Source: JBDNBY01 sp039767595
Lineage (GTDB): Bacteria; Pseudomonadota; Alphaproteobacteria; Rhodobacterales; Rhodobacteraceae
Length of the DNA: 20,602 bases
Reading direction: 5' to 3'
Assembly: GCA_039767595.1 (NCBI GenBank)
Contig: JBDNBY010000052.1
Location: forward strand, 1 to 20,602
The notes beneath the pieces were generated by a model. It saw only the letters and a program-made list of their open reading frames with translations, made no database searches and had not been told where the DNA came from. Within the stretch, counting starts at the first letter, position 1. Each line of letters begins with the position of its first letter. The translations under genes were made by a program, and so were the position numbers. Positions 15,112 through 20,602 of this stretch are shown here, piece by piece.

Positions 15112-16553
15112 GCGGCGGTGATCGCGCGGATCACCTCGCGCTGCATATAGCGCGCCCGATTGAGCCACGCCTTGCCACCATCAGGATTGTCGCGCTTATG
15201 CGCCGGCACCGCATCGCGCGCCGCCTCATCGGCACTCATAATCGCAAAGGCGATCGGCCGATCTTGATCATCTAAAATATAGCCTGACAGTGCGCTGACA
15301 AAATTCAACGTCCCCGTTTTGGCCCGCACATTCAGCCGCCCCTGCCCGCGGTCGCCCTCCACCCGATCAATCGGGATCGTTTTCAACAGCGGCGCGAGGG
15401 ATTTCGCCGTCTTGGACGAGCCAAAGAACCGAACCAAATCCTGCGCACTGGCGCGATTGCGACCAGACAGGCCAGAGCCATTTTCCAATCGAAGCTGAGT
15501 GAGCCCAAACTCACGGGCCAGCCAAATTTGCATGCTCTGCGCTCCCGCACCAAGGGTTTGAGGCGCCCCGCCCCCATGCGCCGCACTGCGCAGCATCAGC
15601 ATTTCTGCAATTAAGTTGGTGGAATATTTCATCATATCGCGCACAATTTCGGCCAATGGGGCAGATCGGTGCCGTGCCAAAACGTTGGGGTGCGCGACAT
15701 CACTTGGCCCCAGACGCAACGCATGGTTGAGATCAGAGCGCGTCAGCACAGATTGAAACACATCCGCGGCATAATCCGCAGGCCGCCGCACGGGCAACCA
15801 ACGCCGCCCGCCTTCGCCCAGCGCAGATTGCGCCACGCTCCACAGCTCGCGCCCATCGGTTGGGCCGTGATACTCAAAAACGGGCGAATTGCGCGGGCTG
15901 AGCTGCGCCCGCAACGCACGCGTCGGCACATCCCCCAAATTCGATTGCGTCACAAAGCCAAGGTCATACCCCTCGGAAGTGGCCTTCCATGTGAACTGCG
16001 CACGATTGAGATTTAAATTCATCCCGCAGACAGCCGGATTATATTGCACATGATCGGGCTGGGTGGGGTCAATTTCGTGGATCGTCCCAAACGAAGACGT
16101 ACCCACACTGAGCCCCCCCTCAAGCGCGGAAATCCCCCGCGCCTTGAGTTGATCAACCAAATTTTGCAGGGCATCTGTGTCAAAAACAGGATCGCCCACC
16201 CCCTCGATCCGCACATGCCCCGCAAGCCGGCCATTGATCACGGGCGCAGAGCTGCGCAGCTGCGTCTCAAATTGAAACGCCTCGCCCAATTGATCCAGCG
16301 CCCAGCAGGCCGAAAATGATTTAGCCACACTTGCCATGGGCAACATACGCTGCGCCCCAACCGACGCTACGGCAACCCCCGTCGTCAAATCGACCGCATG
16401 CACCACTGTTTGACCAGAGGGTGCCAGTTTATCAAGCCGAGCCGTGACCTGCTCTTGGGCCGATCTCGTTTGCGCCGCGGTATGCGTTGGGATCGCCACA
16501 GTACCGAGGGCCGCAGCCCATGATTGCAAAACATGACGTCTTGAATACACCAT
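15108..16553 (-). CDS. dacB: D-alanyl-D-alanine carboxypeptidase/endopeptidase, PBP4 type
   Basis: Penicillin-binding protein of peptidase family S13 that trims peptidoglycan stem peptides in the periplasm. The 481 residues show the three active-site boxes: SVAK at 75-78 (Ser75 nucleophile), STN at 311-313 and KTGT at 412-415, plus ENGSGLSGRNRAS (357-369). The large insert between boxes one and two (about 90-290) is typical of this class. The N-terminus MVYSRRHVLQSWAAALGTVA contains SRRHVLQ and a modest hydrophobic stretch ending in THTAAQ, which looks like a twin-arginine signal rather than a Sec signal. The ATG at 16553 shares its A with the nadD stop (TAATG), indicating translational coupling; a longer in-frame extension to 16778 lies entirely within nadD and is rejected. 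Confidence 0.92.
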   Translation of the reverse strand: MVYSRRHVLQSWAAALGTVAIPTHTAAQTRSAQEQVTARLDKLAPSGQTVVHAVDLTTGVAVASVGAQRMLPMASVAKSFSACWALDQLGEAFQFETQLRSSAPVINGRLAGHVRIEGVGDPVFDTDALQNLVDQLKARGISALEGGLSVGTSSFGTIHEIDPTQPDHVQYNPAVCGMNLNLNRAQFTWKATSEGYDLGFVTQSNLGDVPTRALRAQLSPRNSPVFEYHGPTDGRELWSVAQSALGEGGRRWLPVRRPADYAADVFQSVLTRSDLNHALRLGPSDVAHPNVLARHRSAPLAEIVRDMMKYSTNLIAEMLMLRSAAHGGGAPQTLGAGAQSMQIWLAREFGLTQLRLENGSGLSGRNRASAQDLVRFFGSSKTAKSLAPLLKTIPIDRVEGDRGQGRLNVRAKTGTLNFVSALSGYILDDQDRPIAFAIMSADEAARDAVPAHKRDNPDGGKAWLNRARYMQREVIRAITAA

Positions 16554-17152
16554 TAGACGCCCCCTTGCCCCAATCGCACTTGGGTAGAAGACAGCGGTGA
16601 CATCGGAATATTGACAAAACACCACGCCGGCGCGGCATAGTGCGACAGGCGATGACTGTCGCCCTGCGCGATACGCGCGCTGTGATATACACGCGCGGCC
16701 TTGGATCGCAGCCCAGACATCCGATGATGCGGGCGCGCCAAAATCCCCAGCGGCATGATGTGCATGATATCTTGCCACCGTTGCCAGCGATGAAATTGAG
16801 CGAGGTTATCCGCCCCCATGAGCCAAACGAAATCAACGTCTGGGAAATCCTGTGTGACTTGGCTGAGCGTGTCATGCGTAAAACGTGACCCGATTTGCGT
16901 CTCATAATCCAGAACTTTGACGCGAGGGTCGCGCAGCAGTGCCGCCGACTGCGCCATGCGATCGGTCAAGGACGTCGCCATACGCTGTTTCAACGGGTTT
17001 TGTGGGCTCATCAGCCACCATACCTCGCGTAGGGCAAAGCGGCGCATCGCCTCTTGCGAGATATGCACATGACCCAAATGCGCCGGATCAAAAGACCCGC
17101 CCAATAGGCCAATGCGGCCCTTGGGCCGAAAACCAATGCTGTGACGCTGCAT
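16553..17152 (-). CDS. nadD: Nicotinate-nucleotide adenylyltransferase
   Basis: Transfers AMP to nicotinic acid mononucleotide, giving deamido-NAD in NAD synthesis. The 199 residues show the nucleotidyltransferase signature GLLGGSFDPAHLGHVH (15-30) with the HxGH box at 25-28, SPQNPLK, the strand VDFVWLMGADNLAQFHRW, and the C-terminal SSTQVR that replaces ISSTxIR. The ATG at 17152 has GGGGAG four bases upstream; an in-frame start at 17215 lacks family similarity. It precedes and overlaps dacB by one base. The common partner rsfS is not here. It is divergent from ettA with 105 bases between starts. Confidence 0.94.
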   Translation of the reverse strand: MQRHSIGFRPKGRIGLLGGSFDPAHLGHVHISQEAMRRFALREVWWLMSPQNPLKQRMATSLTDRMAQSAALLRDPRVKVLDYETQIGSRFTHDTLSQVTQDFPDVDFVWLMGADNLAQFHRWQRWQDIMHIMPLGILARPHHRMSGLRSKAARVYHSARIAQGDSHRLSHYAAPAWCFVNIPMSPLSSTQVRLGQGGV

Positions 17153-17199
17153 CACACTCCCCGTGTTCTTCGGTGCCCTTTTATCGAAGACAGGCCCGA

Positions 17200-17228
17200 T
17201 TGCAAAGATGGCCACTTGCTAGTATGGA
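17200..17228 (+). promoter_or_regulatory. Possible ettA promoter
   Basis: TTGCAA, a 17-base spacer and TATGGA, with the ATG 30 bases further on. The -35 matches four of six consensus bases but the -10 only three, so this is a weak suggestion based on spacing and position in the divergent nadD-ettA gap. Confidence 0.3.
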
Positions 17229-17257
17229 TTTGGCCAGTCAACAAATAAGAGAGTGTC

Positions 17258-18838
17258 ATGGCATCCTATCAATACGTTTATCACATGGACGGTGTTTCCA
17301 AGACTTATCCAGGCGGCAAGAAATGCTTTGAAAACATACGTCTTTCATTCTTGCCTGGGGTGAAAATCGGTGTCGTCGGGGTCAACGGATCGGGTAAATC
17401 GACACTACTCCGGATTATGGCGGGGATCGACAAGGATTTCTCAGGCGAGGCATGGTCCGCCCAAGGCGCAAAAGTCGGCTACCTCCCCCAAGAGCCAGAG
17501 TTGGATCAAACTCTGTCTGTGCGCGAGAATGTCATGCTGGGCGTTGCGGAGAAACAGGCGAAATTGGATCGCTTCAACGAATTGGCGATGAACTATTCAG
17601 ACGAGACCGCCGATGAAATGGCCGAGCTGCAAGATGAAATTGACAGCAACAACCTTTGGGATCTGGACAGTCAAATTGACGTCGCGATGGAGGCCCTGCG
17701 CTGCCCAGACGATGATGCCGATATCACCAACCTATCAGGCGGCGAAAAACGCCGCGTTGCGCTATGTAAACTACTGCTCGAAGCGCCTGATATGCTATTG
17801 CTCGATGAACCGACGAACCATTTGGACGCCGAAACGATTTCATGGCTCCAACAGCATTTGATCAACTACAAAGGGACGATTTTGATCGTCACGCACGACC
17901 GATATTTCCTTGATGACATCACTGGCTGGATCCTCGAAATCGACCGCGGGAGCGGCATCCCATATGAGGGGAATTACTCTAGCTGGCTTGAGCAAAAATC
18001 GGCGCGCCTTTCGCAAGAAGCGCGCGAAGATAAGAGCCGTCAAAAAACACTTGAGCGCGAATTGGAATGGATGCGCCAAGGACAAAAGGCGCGTCAGGCC
18101 AAACAAAAGGCGCGGATTAATGCGTATAACGAGATGGCCTCGCAATCCGAACGGGATAAGATTACCAACGCTCAAATCGTTATCCCCAACGGGCCGCGGT
18201 TGGGTGGCAAAGTGATTGAAGTCGAGGGCCTCCAAAAGGCAATGGGCGACAAGTTATTGATTGAAAATCTCAACTTTTCCCTTCCCCCGGGCGGTATCGT
18301 TGGTGTGATCGGGCCGAACGGCGCCGGTAAATCCACGCTTTTCAAAATGCTCACTGGCCAAGAAACGGCTGATAGCGGCGCCATTGAATATGGGGACACT
18401 GTGCAGCTGTCCTACGTGGACCAAAGCCGTGATGATCTGAACTCTGATGCCACCGTGTGGGAGGCCATTTCAGGCGGCGCAGAATTGATTGATCTTGGCG
18501 ATGCCCAAGTCAATTCGCGCGCCTACTGTTCGTCCTTTAACTTTAAAGGGGGGGATCAACAGAAGAAAGTCGGCCTCCTCTCGGGCGGTGAGCGGAACCG
18601 TGTACACATGGCGCGGCTCTTGAAATCAGGGGGCAATGTTCTGCTCCTCGATGAACCGACAAACGACCTCGACGTGGAAACGCTGCGCGCCCTCGAAGAT
18701 GCGCTGACCGATTTTGCCGGTTGTGCAGTTGTGATTTCGCACGATCGTTTCTTTCTTGACCGGATCTGTACGCATATCCTTGCCTTTGAGGGCGATGCGC
18801 ATGTTGAGTGGTTCCACGGTAACTTCGAAGATTACTAA
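17258..18838 (+). CDS. ettA: Energy-dependent translational throttle protein EttA (ABC-F), truncated by a nonsense codon
   Basis: ABC-F ATPase that binds the ribosomal E site and tunes the first peptide bonds according to ATP level. Both ATPase domains are complete: Walker A GVNGSGKST (41-49), signature LSGGE (159-163) and DEPTNHLD (183-190); then GPNGAGKST (352-360), LSGGE (441-445) and DEPTNDLD (465-472). The EttA-type arm lies between 98 and 145 and the basic tRNA-contacting linker at about 245-310. The frame ends at TAA 18836-18838 after NFEDY, yet the same frame continues for 24 codons encoding a normal EttA tail. Family length is about 550; this reads 526. It is divergent from nadD and convergent with flgI. 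The annotation of EttA rather than Uup or YheS rests on overall similarity and the tail. Confidence 0.93.
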   Translation: MASYQYVYHMDGVSKTYPGGKKCFENIRLSFLPGVKIGVVGVNGSGKSTLLRIMAGIDKDFSGEAWSAQGAKVGYLPQEPELDQTLSVRENVMLGVAEKQAKLDRFNELAMNYSDETADEMAELQDEIDSNNLWDLDSQIDVAMEALRCPDDDADITNLSGGEKRRVALCKLLLEAPDMLLLDEPTNHLDAETISWLQQHLINYKGTILIVTHDRYFLDDITGWILEIDRGSGIPYEGNYSSWLEQKSARLSQEAREDKSRQKTLERELEWMRQGQKARQAKQKARINAYNEMASQSERDKITNAQIVIPNGPRLGGKVIEVEGLQKAMGDKLLIENLNFSLPPGGIVGVIGPNGAGKSTLFKMLTGQETADSGAIEYGDTVQLSYVDQSRDDLNSDATVWEAISGGAELIDLGDAQVNSRAYCSSFNFKGGDQQKKVGLLSGGERNRVHMARLLKSGGNVLLLDEPTNDLDVETLRALEDALTDFAGCAVVISHDRFFLDRICTHILAFEGDAHVEWFHGNFEDY

Positions 18839-18913
18839 GAAGATAAAAAGCGGCGCCTTGGGGCCGATGCGCTTGAACCCAAGCGGCTCAAGCACAAAAA
18901 GTTTTCTCGTTAA
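18839..18913 (+). pseudogene. ettA: Untranslated C-terminal tail of ettA beyond an in-frame TAA
   Basis: Twenty-four sense codons in the ettA frame followed by TAA (18911-18913). They read EDKKRRLGADALEPKRLKHK and then KFSR, which closely resembles the end of EttA in other proteobacteria (GADALEPKRIKYK in E. coli, from memory). The TAA at 18836-18838 stands where family members have glutamate, one base from GAA. The total with it would be 551 codons, the normal family length. Confidence 0.85.
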
Positions 18914-18919
18914 TTCAAG

Positions 18920-18954
18920 ACACAGCGGGCTCGATTGCGGGTCCGCTGTGTTTT
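18920..18954 (+). terminator. Rho-independent terminator after ettA
   Basis: ACACAGCGG (18920-18928) and CCGCTGTGT (18943-18951) form a perfect 9-bp stem with a 14-base loop, followed by TTTT. It sits just after the second (natural) ettA stop at 18913, and its T-run includes part of the flgI stop codon. On the minus strand no T-run follows, so it serves ettA only. Confidence 0.8.
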
Positions 18955-20056
18955 ACTGAATGATCAAATCCGCATGTAGTGCACCCGAAGCATGCACAGT
19001 GGTTATGATATCGATCATGGATTGGGCATTCACGCCCAACGCATTCAACCCATCGACTAAATCCGATAGGGTGGCCGCCTCACTCAGCTGAGCAATGTTA
19101 TCCAGACCATCTTGAGACACTGAAATATCCGTGCGTGGGACTAAAATTGTTTGCCCTTCCGCAAAAGGATTCGGCTGTGACACCATGGGCGCCTCTTCGA
19201 TTTTGACAGTCACATCGTTGTGCGCCAATGCAATCCGCGACAATTTCACATTGCTGTTAAAGACAATTGTTCCAGTTTTTTGATCCAAGACAATCCTAGC
19301 TTTACTCTCGGGTTCGACACGCAGACCTTCTATTTCGGCAATCAGTCGAGAGACTTGATCCCTAAACTGACGCGGGATTTCGACAACGATACTGGTTGGA
19401 TCTTTCATATAGGCAATTTTACCTGAGAACTGACTGTTAATCACCGTTTCAATTTTCGCCGCGGTGCTAAAGTCGGGGTTTTTGAGAGCCCGCTGAACAT
19501 TGCTAAGCTCATCCAATTCAAAACCAATTTCGCGCTCAACGCGCCCGCCGGATGGTATTTGACCCACCGTCGGGACACCCGATTTTATTTCGGTCGCATT
19601 GCCTTGTTCAACCGACCCTGCGCTGATGATATTTCCCTGTGCGACCACGTATATTTCACCATCGGGCGCCTTGAGTGGTGCCATGACCAATGTGCCCCCA
19701 CGCAGACTTTTGGCGTCGCCAATCGCCGAGACCGTCACATCCAAGAGCATTCCAGTCCGCGCAAACGGAGGGAGCGTTGCAGTCACAATCACGGCGGCGA
19801 CATTTTCCGCGCGGTATTGCTCGCCCGTGACATTCACGCCAAGTCGTTCGAGCGTGTTACCCAAAATCTGTCCTGTGAAAGGGCTCTTTCGCAAACTGTC
19901 GCCTGATCCATCAAGACCCACAACAAGACCATAGCCAACCAAGCTGTTTTCTCTGACACCTTCGATGGTCACAAGATCCTTGATCTTGACCGCTTGAGCC
20001 GAAGCCGCTGAGGCGCAAATGAAGAGAATAAGGATCAGTCTTATAAATTTAAGCAT
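18953..20056 (-). CDS. flgI: Flagellar P-ring protein FlgI
   Basis: Secreted to the periplasm, where it forms the peptidoglycan-level ring around the flagellar rod. The 367 residues start with a Sec signal (MLKFIRLILILFICASAASA, cleavage expected before QAVKIKDL) and continue with the family core VKIKDLVTIEGVRENSLVGY, GLVVGLDGSGDS, TLPPFARTGMLLDVTVSAIG and SLRGGTLVMAPLKAPDGE, ending in SEAATLSDLVDGLNALGV. Length and all blocks fit FlgI. The start ATG at 20056 lies one base after the upstream stop codon, and its AAGGA ribosome-binding site overlaps the last codons of the upstream gene, so the pair is cotranscribed. The gene ends against the ettA terminator. Confidence 0.96.
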   Translation of the reverse strand: MLKFIRLILILFICASAASAQAVKIKDLVTIEGVRENSLVGYGLVVGLDGSGDSLRKSPFTGQILGNTLERLGVNVTGEQYRAENVAAVIVTATLPPFARTGMLLDVTVSAIGDAKSLRGGTLVMAPLKAPDGEIYVVAQGNIISAGSVEQGNATEIKSGVPTVGQIPSGGRVEREIGFELDELSNVQRALKNPDFSTAAKIETVINSQFSGKIAYMKDPTSIVVEIPRQFRDQVSRLIAEIEGLRVEPESKARIVLDQKTGTIVFNSNVKLSRIALAHNDVTVKIEEAPMVSQPNPFAEGQTILVPRTDISVSQDGLDNIAQLSEAATLSDLVDGLNALGVNAQSMIDIITTVHASGALHADLIIQ

Positions 20057-20057
20057 T

Positions 20058-20602
20058 CTACATCCTTACGAGCGCTTTGTGGAGTTCATCTACGATTTTC
20101 AGCACACATGCATTTGCTTCAAACGCGTTTTGAAGCGTTACGAGATTAAATGCTTCATCCTCTAACTGAACACCCGATTTTGAAAACACCCCCTGGATTG
20201 CCTGCTTTTGAAGTGTTTGACTCTCTATTTGTGTTTCCGACGATTTAAGGCGACTCGCAACTGAGGAGATGACGTCCAAGCTTTTGTTTTCGAGATGTGA
20301 AAACGGCGTGATGATTTGACCAATAGCAGTCGGGGGTTTTAATGAAATACTCCCCCCATCAATCGCTGTACCATTTGAAAGTGGCGCCCCAGTGAGGAGC
20401 GTTGGGCTCACTGCCAATCCACTGCCCGATTGCACGAATAGGCCAAACTCAACCGCCAAATTATTCGACGTCGCGTTGAACATGTCAGGTAGATCAACGG
20501 CCATGTTCACCAGTTCATCCATTTCACGCGCCAATTCAGGAATCTCTAAATTTACCATGTGGATATGCGCCGCCAAACTCCCCGATCCTAAAGCCCCATT
20601 GC
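20058..20602 (-). CDS. flgK: Flagellar hook-associated protein, FlgK-like C-terminus (5' end outside window)
   Basis: The frame is open to the window edge, giving 180 residues without their N-terminus. The end, GVQLEDEAFNLVTLQNAFEANACVLKIVDELHKAL, has the FlgK pattern (GV-x-L-x-E-E-x-x-N-L, Q-x-A-F-x-A-x-A, V-x-x-x-D-E-L), which packs into the D0 coiled coil at the hook-filament junction. The beginning, NGALGSGSLAAHIHM, matches the FlgK 'G-x-L-x-A' region before the D0 helix. FlgL is less likely because its end differs. The middle, with GLFVQSGSG, is not very typical. The gene directly precedes flgI by one base, without an intervening flgL. Confidence 0.75.
   Translation of the reverse strand, partial: NGALGSGSLAAHIHMVNLEIPELAREMDELVNMAVDLPDMFNATSNNLAVEFGLFVQSGSGLAVSPTLLTGAPLSNGTAIDGGSISLKPPTAIGQIITPFSHLENKSLDVISSVASRLKSSETQIESQTLQKQAIQGVFSKSGVQLEDEAFNLVTLQNAFEANACVLKIVDELHKALVRM

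Noticed and set aside
1..20602. CRISPR arrays, insertion sequences, tRNA or rRNA genes.
   Set aside because: No spaced direct repeats, transposase frames, terminal inverted repeats or tRNA-like cloverleaf segments were seen on reading both strands.

Overview
The window looks like chromosome of a marine Rhodobacterales (Roseobacter-group) alphaproteobacterium of moderate GC content. Pointers are a class I lysyl-tRNA synthetase, the linked block rpsA-ihfB-lapA-trpF-trpB, an FMN-dependent lactate dehydrogenase of the type common in roseobacters, a two-domain (Ctc/TL5-type) L25 protein with an acidic tail, and a flgK-flgI flagellar end. Assignments rest on reading the translations; no database search was possible.

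Layout. 1-2118: the 3' part of lldD converges with a major-facilitator transporter. 2119-3660: rplY and pth, in the usual order, with a hairpin in the rplY leader and a clear terminator between the two genes. 3833-4675: an unrecognised membrane protein. 4689-9104 (minus strand): rpsA, a strong terminator, then a compact run ihfB-lapA-trpF-trpB (gaps of 1, 7 and 53 bases). 9105-9724: a 620-base AT-rich gap holding the rpsA leader with a terminator-like hairpin, and on the other strand a good promoter whose -35 overlaps an inverted repeat. 9725-12893: an accessory pair, a divergent family-2 glycosyltransferase converging on and overlapping a 755-residue right-handed beta-helix protein. 12989-17152: lysK, a TerB-like protein, and nadD-dacB overlapping by one base. 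17258-18913: ettA, interrupted by one in-frame TAA 25 codons before its natural end. 18953-20602 (minus strand): flgI and the 3' end of a flgK-like gene.

How the genes relate. Most are housekeeping genes for translation (rplY, pth, rpsA, lysK, ettA), tryptophan synthesis (trpF, trpB), NAD synthesis (nadD), peptidoglycan trimming (dacB) and nucleoid structure (ihfB). The unusual part is 9105-12950. The place upstream of rpsA where cmk commonly sits is occupied by surface-polysaccharide-type genes. The beta-helix protein has no signal peptide and has the tailspike entry motif, so it may be a phage-like spike; the head spike of a gene transfer agent (GhsA-like) is my leading hypothesis. Its Shine-Dalgarno sequence lies in one arm of a perfect 9-bp inverted repeat. 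The other notable point is the ettA nonsense codon, after which the reading frame still encodes the conserved C-terminal tail.
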